Counted from the stretch's first letter, positions 24,401 to 35,530 are shown. The stretch: 64,000 nt of DNA from Microvelia longipes (GCA_018340805.1 JACMZG010001913.1:25333658-25397657); one strand, 5' to 3'. Translations and numbers: made by a program. The notes: generated by a model from the letters alone, not told the origin.

Positions 24401-27400
24401 TACAGTGGTTACCACCTACTACATGACTATGGCTATACATGACCACCTACAAAGTGACATTTTTAAGAGATCCTTGAGTTGAATATCAAACTTAAATTCC
24501 GGGAGTTGTCCATGTTTTATTTCTTATCATTAGTCTAATTTTCAATTTTAAAACAATTCATTAATTAAACTCTTCACTTAATTTGTCTTAGTATTCACAA
24601 TTAGTTCAGAACTGATGATTTGCGTGTAATATGAGTATACAAGAGTATATGGAACGAAAGTTAATTAATTAAAAAGTAAATAATAATATTTTGCATATAG
24701 AGCTATAAAAGTAAAAACATGCGATTTTATGTAGTTATGAAGCAAGCGGCTGAATCAGATGAATTAATTAAGTCGAGGTTTTTACGCTTGATGAACATAA
24801 CAACACTGTTGTCTACTTGTAGTTTTTATTAACTTTTAAAAAGCGCGTAGATTTAAAAAATGCATTGTGCATGGGAAGAGAACATCAGTACGAAAAATTG
24901 AACGTTTCAATAGAAAGTTTAATATTTTTATGTACTAATATTTATTTATAGAATTGGAATGAATAATGAAAGCCAACATTATTTGTAAAGCTTTCATGAA
25001 CATTCTGTACATCTTTTGAATAACCTTAAGAAACACTATAAATTGCTGAATAAAACACCAAAGTCTCTTCACAAATTGTTTATTATTATAAACAGAGCCG
25101 GATTTCGATCCCTCGATCATCATCAGTGCCGGTGTGAAGAAAAGTAGAGGCTTCAATCAGACCCTTTAGTTAGAGTCCGGTATATAACTCTAACTAATGG
25201 GTTTGATTAAAGCCTCTGCTTTTCCTCTCACCAGCACTGATGATGATCGAGAGATCGAAAGCCGGCTCAGTTTATAATAATAAACGATTTGTGGAGAGAC
25301 TTTGGTGTTTTATTCAGCTATATATACCAACTCCACTGCTCAGTTTTATTTTCATAACATTCTAAAAATAAAGATACCTATTAATTCTGAGGTCTAGCGT
25401 AGCGAGGCCGAAGTGATGCCACTTAAATAATCATGACATTCTAAGGAAGTACAAAACGAGTCCTAAATTGTAAGTAATATTACCGATGTACCCCGTGCCC
25501 GTTTATTTACCCTACGAATTATCAATGTTAAGTGTAAATCAAGCATTTAAATATTATATCAGTGTACAAAGCTGTGTTAGCATAATAATTGATAATAATC
25601 GACTTACATTGTATTGTAATTACACTAATAGGCTGGCAGTTAAACATACACGCTCGTACACATGTTGTATACATGCTTGTCACTTATAATATCATAATAT
25701 TGTAATCAAACACTGATCTGTGATGTTTGTTTAAAATTTAATTGAGTCAATTAATCGTGGATTGACTTTACATGGGTAGTAGAAACTATTTTATGTATCT
25801 AGACTATAAAGTAACATTTTATTGCTGCGGGTGATTTGTATTTGTAAGCGTAACCTATACTGTAAAGGTTATTACAAATAATAAATATATTGAATATATA
25901 ATATCGTATAAACTATATATTAAACATACATAGGGGGTTTCAGTCCCCTTACTACATATATAAAAATATATATACTTTGAATATGTATATTTATTTATAA
26001 TATACATATATAATATCCGTATATGTATAAATAAATAAATAAATAAGGAGTTCAAGCTGAATCGATTCCCCACTGTCTTCCCCTGTTTGTCATCATAATG
26101 AGGCATAGTTTTTTTTTAAATTAGGAAATGAAAAGACCCTACACAAAAGAAATACGAGGCAGAGAGTAAAGACTATTTTTAGTGGTCCCTAATGACCCAA
26201 TTATGACCCATTCCATTATTTCTAAATTCTAAATTTCCAAGTTTAATTTTAAACCAGGGGCTGAACTTAAATGTCAAACGAGTGGAGCGAGGCCGAAGTT
26301 TTTAGGAAAAGTTTCAAGGTACCTCATACCTGAGATTTAATTATTTGTTTGCATTTGAACCTAAACATAATTTATGATGACTAAATGTTTGATAAACTTT
26401 GTTCTAATATTTTTTATTTCTTCTTTGTTTAGGAGTAAACCTGATTAAAAACCCAGAAAATGAAGGTGAGCGATCACTTAGTAATAACTTAGTCCTGGAA
26501 GAAATCCCTACAGATCTGGAAGCCAGGGCTAACAAGATCGACGACATTTTATGGAACAGAGTGACTGCCTTCGCTCAGACGCACAGCGTTCAGTTCAAAG
26601 TACCTGAGTACATCAGAGAAATGGTACTTGATGGAGCCGAGGAAGAAGGTAAATAAACCTGTTTTATTATATTGTTTTATTTTATTGACATTTTTCTATT
26701 CACTTGTTAATTGTAGAATAACAATAATATAGAGGGAGCTAATTCCATTGCGTTTACGGTCCATAGCACCGTAAACGCAATGGAATTCAACTGATGACAT
26801 GAAAGCCGATTTACTATAACTGGAGGGTCTGGCTTCAGCGAATTGGTTGATCCGTAGCAGCACCGGTCCCTTAAGGTAGCGGAGAATATAGTAAGGTTGT
26901 CGGTTATAATCGGTTAGACTCGTGTATTTCCGGTGTAACAAAAAAACTCGACTAAAAAATGTTTACTTAACTATTAGATATTTTTTGGCAATTTTTTTAA
27001 ACTTTGTGTGAACGTTTTTCAAGGAGACATAAGTGCATGCTTTTTGTGTTTCATGAATTAATGCAATACAGTTTTAAATACAGCTTATCGCCATCGAGAA
27101 TCGAGCATTAACTAATAACTCAGCAACCGGAAGTTTTGCCAAATTTATAATAAAAAAATATATATTATTAGGGTCGTAGCATTTTATCATTAGTTAAAAC
27201 CACCAGTAAACCGGCTGTGCTATTGTCAGTTATGCTCCTTCTTTAACATTATTATTCTTAAACATTATTCTAAGGTATTATTCTACTATTTATTAAGGTT
27301 TTAAGAGATCCTGTTGTTTAACAGGTTTCATGAGCTATAAAAGTATAAAGCAGTACTACACATTTCTCCGAGCCATTATAGGTACTGGCTATTTCTTATC

Positions 27401-29928
27401 AAGCACATTACTGGTGCTGTGGTATTAGATACTTAGAATAATACTAGTATAAAAGCAACATAGGACTGTAAACACAATGTAATTCCATAAAAAGACAGCC
27501 GGATTATTGGTGGTCTTAAGTAGGGATACCACCCTAAAAACAATATATTTGTTTTTATGTTGCCAGCCTTACATAGTGCGTCCTATCCCGCGCATTTTGA
27601 AAGTTTGGCTAGTGAGATCAGATGATTTTTTATAGTGAGTTAATGAGTCACCCATATTTCGCCAATCAATAGTGTTTGGGGTATTAATATCGATATTTGT
27701 ACCAAGTTTCATTTAAATCCAAAAAAGTGGTCAAAAGTTATCCTGTTACATAGAAACCTGTAGGAGCAAAATCTCGTACATACATACATAATTCAGAATA
27801 AAAAATAACGACATAAAAAATAATTTTGGGAAAGCACAACTTTAGTTACGATTCCCTAGCATAAACACACCAGGAACACGAACACACACACGCATACATA
27901 CATGAACAATAAGCATACATCTTTGTAGAACCAGTCATGCGGTCTCACAAACATCTAAAACGGATAATTCTAGTAAAATGTCTAATAATATTTTTTCTGT
28001 AGGCATATGTTATAAATGAGAAAAAGTAATATAACTTTTTTCTTCAGTTGGTATTTAAAAATTTCTCCAGTATTCCTTCTCTGTTGCGTAAGGTATCCTC
28101 TGCCTGTACTAGTATTATCTTAAGGGTTAGAAATTGCATGATCACTGTACTTTACAGCACATGTATCATAATAAATATAAGCTTGTCAAAAAAAATACCT
28201 CATTAGCGTATTTATTAATAAAAATTCACTAAAATTAATCAGAGAAACCACTTGGCTCCAGAGATAAATAAAAATAGGTGATCTGGCTCGACTAATTAAA
28301 GTTGTTTAATTAGCTTAACAACTATCAAACTTTTGTGTGTGAACACAGCTTGAAAAATTAAAAAAACGCGATACCTCGGAACTTTTACCCAAAAATTTTT
28401 AATCTAGCGAAATATTTTTCCGCGATTCATGGATTTGCGACAATTTTTCAACTTTTAACTTGACAATTTTTAACTTTGTATAAAAATACACACAACTTGG
28501 CCTAAATAAAAGATTAATTTTTGCTGAATTGACACTCTCTGGGATAAACGCACTGGTAGACACCAGGGTAAAAACTTTGTAAAAAGGACTCAAAAGGTCT
28601 TAATTACACAAAAAATGAATAATTCTGGGAAAAATTCCGGTTCCGGATTTTCAGTGCAAACACAATACTTCTCCTAAATACCTTTGATATAGATTAGAAA
28701 AAGTAATTAATAAATTAAATAAATAGACAGTGTTGCCAATATAAATTAAACATATTATAGAAACTTCGGCAATTTTATGATTTACGACATAACATGCCAA
28801 TATCGACAGTACAACATTTAACTTCGAGGTAAAAGACGTGTCGATAAAGTTTAAACTATGATTTCAATTTTTACCTTTAACTTTTAAAAATCCGCTAAAA
28901 CCAATAGTTTTAAGATGACTTCAATCTCATTAGCTTATTTATCTTTTGAAATTCGTTAAAATCGATAAATAAAATATTACCACTGTCTCATGTCACGATA
29001 AGCAAACAATAGCTTTAATCGTCCCAATATGAGTAAATACTTTAAGTATTGATCAATTTCAACGTTTGAAAATTATTTAAATATTTAACAGGTTTGCAAT
29101 TTTTATTAGGTGTCATTTTTCGGGTGTTTAGGTCAGTTGTATTCTGTACATAGTAGGTAACTATGTACCGAGTCATGGTGCGGTCATACTCCACGTTTAT
29201 GGTTTACGGTTCACATACTGGTGTTGCCGCGATGGCAACAATGTTTTTTGTTTATTTTAATAATGCATTTTTAAAAATTGATTCTGGCAGTGACACCCGG
29301 CATTAAAATACTTAGAGTACTAAATACGCAGAACTATACTAATACAAACGAGTCTTTCAACGGTACTTCAGTGTGAGGCAAAAAACTTTGATCATTTATA
29401 CAGACTTCTACGCTTATTACCTGTTGCTTAAATTTAACAAGATTTGACTTTTTTCATACGCGCGAAGCAATTATTGCAATTTTTAAGATTTTAATTGATA
29501 GTCCGCCGAAATTTGCGAGAGAAAAACTTTATTGGTGACAAGTGCATTGGAAATTTGCAAAAAATAGTGAAATGACATTGGGATGTTTACTCGTCGCATT
29601 ATTGTCTAAACCAATTCAAATCCACGTCTCATCTTTTATTTCCTTGTCAGCTCTGTCTTTAGTAGAAGATTCTCAACTCCCAGATTTTAAACCCTACAGG
29701 GTCAACATGTAGGGTTTAAAAACAAGTTTACATTCGAATAAGAAAATCATAACGGCAACACTTTGTTATTCAGAATATAAATGAAATCGATACATTTCAT
29801 AATTTGCTACAACTCGAAATACAATCCTGTACTACACAATGTCAAAATCATCTCCACAAATGAAGAAATTAAGGAAAAATTTAAAAAGTACGCTACGCAA
29901 GTGCATTTTCTGTTTACCGATAAATCAG

Positions 29929-30010
<82 letters not shown>

Positions 30011-31743
30011 AAACATAAAAGATTAAACTATGTTGTAAAATGGTTATTTATAGATGTGATGAATTGACAAAATTAATTATTTTCATGAACCGAAAAATCG
30101 ACGCAGTAATCATATTCGTGATGTACTTCATTAACATGGGTTCACTTTAAAGCCTAAAAGAATAGAGTACAACTTGTATTTCCAAAAAGATAATAAAATC
30201 AACCCTTGGAAGCTGTGGAGGCATTAATGTCTGTATTGCTTTCATTTCCAAACAATATTACTTTCATTTTGCGAAAAATATTTCCAAAAGTAAAAAATAA
30301 AAACAAAAGACATAAAAAATACCTTATTTTAAGTATTTATGTAACACGATTGGTTTTTTTAATATAAATTTCTCTATTCGGTTTTTATTCTTCTTTTAAT
30401 TTTATTGTTAAATAAGAATAAGATTGATGAATATAATAAAGTAATAAAAGTGAAATCACTTACGGCCCATTGGACGTTCTTTTATTGATTCTTACCTTTG
30501 GAATCTGAAAAAAAAAGAAAAACCACATTTTAACTTGAATAGATTATATACAGATCATCCATATGAAACTAGATCAGGGCATTTTTATACTGCTGGGTGT
30601 TATAAAAAATAAGTGTTAAAAAATATTTAATATCTGTTCCTAAGGTCGAAAAAGAAAAATCTCGACACTGAATATGTACAATTGAAAAAATAAGAAAAGT
30701 GAAATAAAAAAAATGTATGGAGTAGTTTATAAAAGTATCTTGGTCACTCGAGTCAGGATGGTCTTTGTGAATCAGTTTAATACAAGTTGTTGGTCAAACC
30801 ACTTTCTTGTTGTGGTTAGTGAAAAAAATACAATAAATGGTTACAAGTGAATCAAATAAAATTAGAACGCAAAATAGTTTCGATGAATAATTTAAATATA
30901 ACTGACTTAAAAACCTATCAAGTGGATTTAGTTTAATTCAAATTTAAATTTGAAATTTTTTTTGGTAATTCTAATCAAAAATATGAAATTATGTTTAGTG
31001 GTCATTCTGGTTATATTATTATGATTACAGAGCTTCTATCGTTTTTTTTTAAATCGTAAAAGTAAGCTATATTTATTCTTCATTTAACGTCTGTAAAATA
31101 TATTTAGTTTTGCTAAGTTACGTTCAGGAACAAATAAGGTTAGCCTGATTTGAAATTGAGGGTGTGGTTTAACATCCAGGACTAACCTCATTGGCTCCCA
31201 CGTATTATCTGCCCAAGCTGTCAACTGATTTTAGCCGTGCGTCGTTTTATAGCAAAACTTGATACTTATTAGCTTATTAGGCTCTTGTTTATTCCAAAAA
31301 CAAATCATTGCAACTAGGTACCAATTATATTTATAGTAAGATGTGTTTGGTTTGCAGGAAGAGGCAAAAAGAAGAAGTTATGGCCACTCCTCATCTTGGG
31401 TGCTTTCTTCAAAGGATCAATGCTCCACATGGCTATCAAAGGTTTAGCAGTATTAGCAGCCAAAGCACTCATGGTCAGCAAATTAGCACTTCTCCTAGCT
31501 GGTATCGTAGCTCTCAAGAAAATCTTTGGAGGCGGCAGTGAGAAAACTACTTATGAAATCGTTAAGCAGCCCATCGTTAGCCATAGTCACCAGTACAGCA
31601 ACTCCCACGACTTCGGCGGATACGAAGGTGGATTCGATGGAGGTCACGGTGGATACGGTAGATCCTTCGATTCCATGCCATACCCCGCCCATAGGATGGC
31701 CTACAAAGCTCAGATACCAGACGAAGAAAAAACTGCAAACTAA
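15395..31743 (+). CDS. Osiris-family protein (DUF1676), whole gene model
   Basis: Spliced model: 15395-15405, 17716-17906, 26433-26648, 31358-31743, giving 267 aa. If translation starts at the ATG at 17696 instead, the protein is 270 aa. Both lengths fit Osiris proteins. Features in order: signal peptide (about 1-17); the two-cysteine region (C36, C45 in YKQC...LVCLKARAV) typical of the family; a LARAnKIDDILWnRV-like segment with QFKVP; a basic GKKKK followed by a long hydrophobic segment (about 147-196) thought to sit in membrane; and a Gly/Tyr/His-rich tail. Osiris genes are insect-specific, usually tandemly clustered, and expressed in cuticle-secreting and tracheal cells, where work in flies links them to secretory and endosomal trafficking. 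No second Osiris gene is visible here. I cannot assign the Osiris number. Confidence 0.85.
16950..17466. repeat. Direct repeat pair, about 115 bp each
   Basis: The block at 16951-17062 (TCATCCATAGAAAGCCATTA through CAATTACAG) recurs at 17350-17466 with about 85-90 percent identity by eye. The pair lies just upstream of the second Osiris exon, inside the proposed first intron. Confidence 0.75.
17696..17906 (+). CDS. Osiris gene, exon with signal peptide end and two-cysteine region
   Basis: The coding part is certain from 17716; the first 20 bases apply only if the ATG at 17696 is the start. That ATG gives MLFCVFRLLALCLSASYVLA, itself a plausible signal peptide, with an in-frame stop at 17687. 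Against it, the sequence across the ATG looks like intron: a TACTAAT branch-point word and a TG/T-rich tract ending TTTAG at 17715. The exon runs through GEEQMSSGM, the C-x8-C motif and FIDRAL to LVD and ends at 17906 before GTATGT (phase 1). The extension past 17906 is intron. Confidence 0.82.
19383..19825. mobile_element. MITE-B element, complete (about 440 bp)
   Basis: Long terminal inverted repeats of about 110 bp: left from GGCGGATTTTCTTTGAAATG, right ending in GCATTCCGAAGGAAATTCGC. They share GTGTTTCCGTGCTTAA, AAGGTTCCGGTTTATGCTTT and GAGCAGTTACTCAATTTTCA-type words. No coding frame, so it is non-autonomous. Relatives lie at 7.65 and 44.6 kb. Confidence 0.75.
20743..20790. repeat. Perfect 21-bp hairpin
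   Basis: Arms 20743-20763 and 20770-20790 are exact reverse complements around a 6-base loop (TCATAT). Confidence 0.8.
21361..21428. repeat. (ACACTC)n simple repeat and ACTCACTTATTT palindrome
   Basis: CACTCACACTCACACTCAC, then CACTTAAATAAGTGAG and ACTCACTTATTTATATAAGT with GAGT, two nested palindromes. Confidence 0.65.
22735..22920. repeat. Retroposon 3'-end-like repeat with CA-rich tail
   Basis: CCAAGTTTTATAGAAATTGG then ATCAGCCGTTTGAGCTG followed by an ACACACATAC tract resembles the 3' ends of non-LTR elements that are common in insects. It is followed by GCTGAAACGTCGAAA. Assignment is by general resemblance only. Confidence 0.4.
23820..24020 (+). mobile_element. Retroposon 3' end with (ATAA)n tail
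   Basis: A GTGCTGGCGGAATGGAAGAG ... CAATTTCGCCAG hairpin is followed by an A-rich AATAAATAAATAAAATAAA tail, as at the 3' end of a LINE or SINE. No reverse-transcriptase frame remains upstream. Confidence 0.45.
25091..25131 (-). ncRNA. Hammerhead-ribozyme-like motif (left arm)
   Basis: On the minus strand: CTGATGA (25126-25120), stem II GATC/GATC around GAGG, GAAA (25106-25103), then a minimal stem III within TCCGGC closed by A-T, with C25095 as the H base. Stem I pairs A-T, C-G and two G-T wobbles. Confidence 0.5.
25231..25272 (+). ncRNA. Hammerhead-ribozyme-like motif (right arm)
   Basis: CTGATGA (25237-25243), stem II GATC/GATC around GAGA, GAAA (25257-25260), self-complementary GCCGGC closed by A-T, H base C25268. 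The first stem I pair is A:A here, so this copy looks decayed. GTGGAGAGACT follows 23 nt after the cleavage position, as it does 26 nt after the 9.9-kb copy. Confidence 0.45.
25383..25510. repeat. 5S-SINE tail module
   Basis: TCTGAGGTCTAGCGTAGCGA with GGCCGAAG, then ACCGATGTACCCCGTGCCCG. These are tail words of the 5S-derived SINE family with no head. Confidence 0.5.
26265..26335. repeat. 5S-SINE tail module
   Basis: AACGAGTGGAGCGAGGCCGA followed by GGAAAAGTTTCAAGGTACCT, about 100 bp before an Osiris exon. Confidence 0.5.
26433..26648 (+). CDS. Osiris gene, middle exon (72 codons)
   Basis: Bounded by TTCTTTGTTTAG and GTAAAT, phase 1 on both sides. Encodes GVNLIKNPENEGE, a Leu/Glu stretch, then EARANKIDDILWNRVTAF, QTHSVQFKVPEY and a short acidic end. 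This is the central part of the DUF1676 domain. GC content and codon use clearly differ from the flanking intron. Confidence 0.9.
26741..26787. repeat. Perfect 20-bp hairpin in Osiris intron
   Basis: Arms 26741-26760 and 26768-26787 are exact reverse complements around 7 bases, starting 92 bp after the exon. Confidence 0.82.
27540..27800. repeat. Retroposon-like repeat
   Basis: Contains ACCAAGTTTCATTTAAATCC, AAAGTTATCCTGTTACATAG and a CATACATACATAA tail. This arrangement is common at 3' ends of insect non-LTR elements. No protein remains. Confidence 0.4.
27835..28000 (-). repeat. Repeat C copy
   Basis: Minus-oriented CA/GT-rich tract followed by AAACATCTAAAACGGATAAT, matching copies at 45.0-45.2 and 62.0 kb. 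Confidence 0.5.
28560..28690 (-). repeat. Repeat C copy, partial
   Basis: GAATAATTCTGGGAAAAATT and TTCCGGATTTTCAGTGCAAA then CACAATACTT match the leading part of repeat C on the minus strand. Confidence 0.45.
29925..30007. repeat. (TA)n microsatellite
   Basis: About 80 bp of TA with a few TTA interruptions, in the last Osiris intron. Confidence 0.93.
31130..31255. mobile_element. MITE-A, right two thirds
   Basis: CAAATAAGGTTAGCCTGATT, ACTAACCTCATTGGCTCCCA and AGCTGTCAACTGATTTTAGC, then CGTGCGTCG match the complete element at 60841-61019. It ends about 100 bp before the last Osiris exon. Confidence 0.78.
31358..31743 (+). CDS. Osiris gene, last exon with hydrophobic segment and tail
   Basis: Starts after GTTTGCAG (phase 1). 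Encodes RGKKKKLWPLLILGAFFKGS, continuing into a long Ala/Leu-rich hydrophobic stretch with regularly spaced lysines that ends ALKKIFGGG, then a Gly/His/Tyr/Ser-rich segment and AYKAQIPDEEKTAN before TAA. The family's C-terminal AQxLxY-type motif is seen only as a partial AQIP. Overlapping frames on both strands (31308-31780) are shadows. Confidence 0.92.
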
Positions 31744-33366
31744 GTCTTTTTTACCTCTAACTTATAAAACACTCTTTTAATTCATATTTTCAAACTTTCT
31801 AATTTTCTTTTCATATTCAGTGATCTGTAAAGATATATTATTTATTTTACATTTTCATAAATCTAAAACTAATCTTTTAACCATCAAACATATCTGATTT
31901 TAATCGAATCAAAACAAAAATTAAAGAAACGGTTATTTAGATCAATTAAAACACTTTGTTTATTTAACATTGATTTCATTTATACAGTTATTAAAGCAAT
32001 TAAAGATGTATTTCTGTTCTTAGACAAATCTTTCATAAAAGAAATATAATTAAAGAGTGTTTTAAAATAAATTAATATTTTTAAAAATTATTTTTAATTT
32101 TTGAAAATATTATTAACATATGTATAAGTAATTTATTTTATTTAAAAAACTTAATATTGACTAAATTAAACCAAGACTGACGGACGTAACAATTTAAAAA
32201 CAAATTGCTCAATTTTTCGCACTGTTTTTTTTTTTAATTTTTCTTCTTTTTCAAATCTTTTCTATCTTAGCCTCTTTAACCTAAAATATATATTTTTCTT
32301 TCTTTATTTAATCTAAACCTATACTGCTATTTTTCTTCAAAATCTTAAAATTTTTCCTTTTAATCTTCACTTTCTTTTCTATCATATCATTTCTTTCTAT
32401 ACTCATAACTTATTTATCAACAGATTCATTTTTAGCGAATTTTCATCACGAAAATTTATTTTATATAAATACTCTTTCTTTCCTTTTCATATTTTTCATT
32501 CTTTATAATTTCAGCATGTCATTCATTTCTGCTTTTGTTTACTTTCTTAGGTACATAAATAATTTATTCATTGCTAAATACATTGTTGTCTGTAAATTTA
32601 GTAAAATTTCTATCGTAATTCATTTTCTTTATTCATAATGTTATTCATTAATTCACCATATTTTCTTATATATCATCAACTATTTTCTGATTTTTAATGC
32701 TTCCTAACTAATATAATTTTCATAATTAACTTCTTTTCCAATCTTGCCTTTCTTATTTCAACTTTTCATGATAATCTTCTTCTTTCTTCTTTTCTCTTTT
32801 TTTTATGTACGATTTAAATTTTTAAAAACCAAAGAATTTTTTATAAACTGTTTATTTATTTATTATACCAAAATTTGTATACTTTTTGTAATTTATTTTA
32901 TTTATTTTTTGTTAATAATAATTAGAAAAACAAATAAATTTATTTATTATTTACATTTGTATTTGAGGGCTTTAATTTGTTTTATTTACTAACCATTGAC
33001 AATTAACTAAGCAATATATTTTTTATTTATTTTTTAACAACCAAAGGAAGAAACCAATAATAAAATAAGATAAAATAAATGAACTTTATCTTCAAAATTA
33101 AATAAAATAGAATAAAATCACAAAATATAGTTTAATATATAAATTAGGTCTTTTAATATATTCCAAATAAATAATATCAGTATGGCTCGTTTAATTACAG
33201 TTAATTGAAAAGAGAATCTAAACTTCAAATTTCCGGCTAAATATATAAATATAGAACTTTTTTCACACTAAAGATGAAATCATCTTATACTTGCTCATTA
33301 AAGGATGCCTTTAAATATAATATTTTATTCAAAATTTGTAAACTTTTTCGTAAATTTAATTAAATA
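31744..33366. other. Very AT-rich DNA downstream of Osiris
   Basis: A candidate AATAAA poly(A) signal is at 32066-32071, with an ATTAAA near 31918. The rest is pyrimidine- and AT-rich with no gene. Confidence 0.4.
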
Positions 33367-33387
33367 CACATACACACACACACACAA

Positions 33388-33462
<75 letters not shown>
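33367..33462. repeat. (CA)n/(TA)n compound microsatellite
   Basis: A short ACACAC tract followed by about 70 bp of TA. Confidence 0.93.
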
Positions 33463-33589
33463 CATAATAGGATTATAATTCAATATTCTTTCTGTTTCTA
33501 ATAATTTATTTTAGTTTTTATAAAATTTACATTTGTTAAAATATGTTAATTAATTTTAGAATTTATATGTATATTAATATGTTTTATTC

Positions 33590-34640
33590 TTTAAGACTAA
33601 CTTTAGGACCGAGGACTTTAAGACTAGGACTAATACCAAATAATTAGACAGTTTTTATTAAAATATTTCACTTCTGACTGTAAGTGATTATGATATTAAC
33701 ACTAAAACTCACTCATGATTAAAATTAAAGCTATATTACTACCTTGGGACTCTACTACTAGAGGAATATTAAGACTGAAATTCACTCAATTAGAATATTA
33801 AGACTAATATACTCGCTTACTTTAACACCCATATTTAATCTAATAATGCTTATTTAAGACCTTAACATTAAATCTCTTAATCACTCAAGCCTATAATTTT
33901 CAGATCAGTACTTACGAGAGACTATAATTGTAAGACTAACACTTACTTAAGCCAGAAATGCCAATACCATAATACTACAACTACAATATTACGACCAGTA
34001 CTTTCTTAAGACTATAATTCTAATACTAATACTCGCTTAAGACTATAACTCTAATACTAATACTCGCTTAAGACTATAATATTACGACCAGTACTCACTT
34101 GAGACTGTAATGTTAAGACAAATACTTACCTCTAATTACGACAGTACTCTTAAGACTTAATACTAATACTCGCTTAAGACTATAATATTACGACCAGTGC
34201 TCATTTAAGACTGAAATTCTAAGACTAATACTCGATTAAGACTATAATATTACGACCAGTACTCACTTGAGACTGTAATTTTAAGACAAATACTCACCAG
34301 ACTTTAATATTACGACAGTACTTTCTTAGACTTAATACTAATACTCGCTTAAGACTATATTATTACGACCAGTGCTCATTTAAGACTGAAATTCTAAGAC
34401 TAATACTCGATTAAGACTATAATATTACGACCAGTACTCACTTGAGACTGTAATTTTAAGACAAATACCACCTAAGACTTTATATTACGACCAGAACTTG
34501 AAACCATAAATGCTAATTCGATTAAGACTATAATATTACGACCAAAACACACTTGAGACTGTAATTCTAAGACTAATACTCACCTAAGACTATAATAGTA
34601 CTCACTTGAGATTATTATATCTAAACTAATACTCACCAGT
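33590..34640. repeat. Complex minisatellite array, AAGACTATAATATTACGACC unit family
   Basis: Diverged units of roughly 30-60 bp built from TTAAGACTATAAT, ATTACGACCAGTACT and TAATACTCGCTT. The block 33867-34060 recurs at 35257-35430, so a higher-order duplication is present. Confidence 0.88.
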
Positions 34641-34977
34641 GACTGCGTTGACACACTTAGATTAATTAAGACACACAAATAAATACATCCATCAATATTT
34701 ATACTAAAGTCCACAAGACTTTTTTCAAACGCCTGTTGAATTTAAAATTTGGGCCGTATGAAAAAATTCACATTTTTCATTAAAAATAAACGGCATGGGG
34801 GACCAATAATTTTTTTGTTTTACTATTATTAATTACTTTACAATGACATAACCGGACAAAGTGTTTTATGCACAACTTAATTTTTCACTTTATTATTCAT
34901 TCTAGAATTTTATACTATGCTTCTATACTAAGTATTTCTGATTAAAGTTACGACTTATTAGTCGTTGAGTAGCTCTA

Positions 34978-35151
34978 TTATTATTATTATTATTATTAAA
35001 GATTGGGGTTGGAGTCGAGGATAGACCCCATTTGCACTGCGACTGAAAGTCTATTGTACAATCCCCTCAATTGGTCCAGGTCAGAATAATCCTTTTCCCC
35101 GCACTAGGTCTAGGATCTTTTTGACCAGTGATTCATTGGTAGAGTCAAACT
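34978..35151 (-). mobile_element. 174-bp retroposon insertion with (TTA)n end
   Basis: Flanked by an exact 11-bp target-site duplication GAGTAGCTCTA (34967-34977 and 35152-35162). The left end is (TTA)n, that is a (TAA)n tail in the minus orientation. The body is GC-richer than the surroundings. It is a SINE or a 5'-truncated LINE end; the family is not recognised. Confidence 0.75.
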
Positions 35152-35256
35152 GAGTAGCTCTACTTTGACCCTTAATCATTTCACCTAACTCTAAATACCT
35201 TTCTTTGTTTAAAGTATGAATAAATCAAAATCTTGAAAAGCACTGAAAACCAAATA

Positions 35257-35530
35257 TCTTAATCACTCAAGCCTATAATTTTCAGATCAGTACTTACTAG
35301 AGACTATAATTGTAAGACTAACACTTATTTAAGCCAGAAATGCCAAAAACATAATACTACAACTACAATATTACGACCAGTACTTTCTTAAGACTATAAT
35401 TCTAATACTAATACTTGCTTAAGACTATAATATAACGATAAGTACTCACTTGAGACTGTAATTTTAAGACTAATACTCACCTAAGACTTTAATATTTCGA
35501 CCAGTATTCACTTGAAACTATAATTTATGA
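35257..35530. repeat. Second part of the minisatellite array (duplicate of 33.87-34.06 kb)
   Basis: Reads TTAATCACTCAAGCCTATAA and onward almost as at 33867. Later units keep the ATTACGACCAGTACT words. Confidence 0.82.

Larger units (their letters stand above)
25044..25317. repeat. Foldback with two hammerhead-like motifs in its arms
   Basis: Arms of about 120-128 bp (25044-25163 and 25190-25317) are imperfect reverse complements: GCTGAATAAAACACCAAAGT on the left, ACTTTGGTGTTTTATTCAGC on the right. The arms meet around a short central palindrome. Each arm encodes one hammerhead-like core, on opposite strands. Confidence 0.85.
17907..26432 (+). other. Osiris intron, 8.5 kb
   Basis: Donor GTATGT at 17907, acceptor TTTGTTTAG ending at 26432, phase 1. 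Contains repeats listed separately. Between 18000 and 19380 and between 20800 and 22730 I see no gene. Confidence 0.8.

Noticed and set aside
26790..26805. CTGATGA...GAAAGCC as a third hammerhead locus
   Set aside because: Only three bases separate the two boxes, so no stem II can form.
31308..31541. Alternative frames over the Osiris last exon
   Set aside because: The frame 31358-31743 continues the Osiris domain in phase; the others are shadows.
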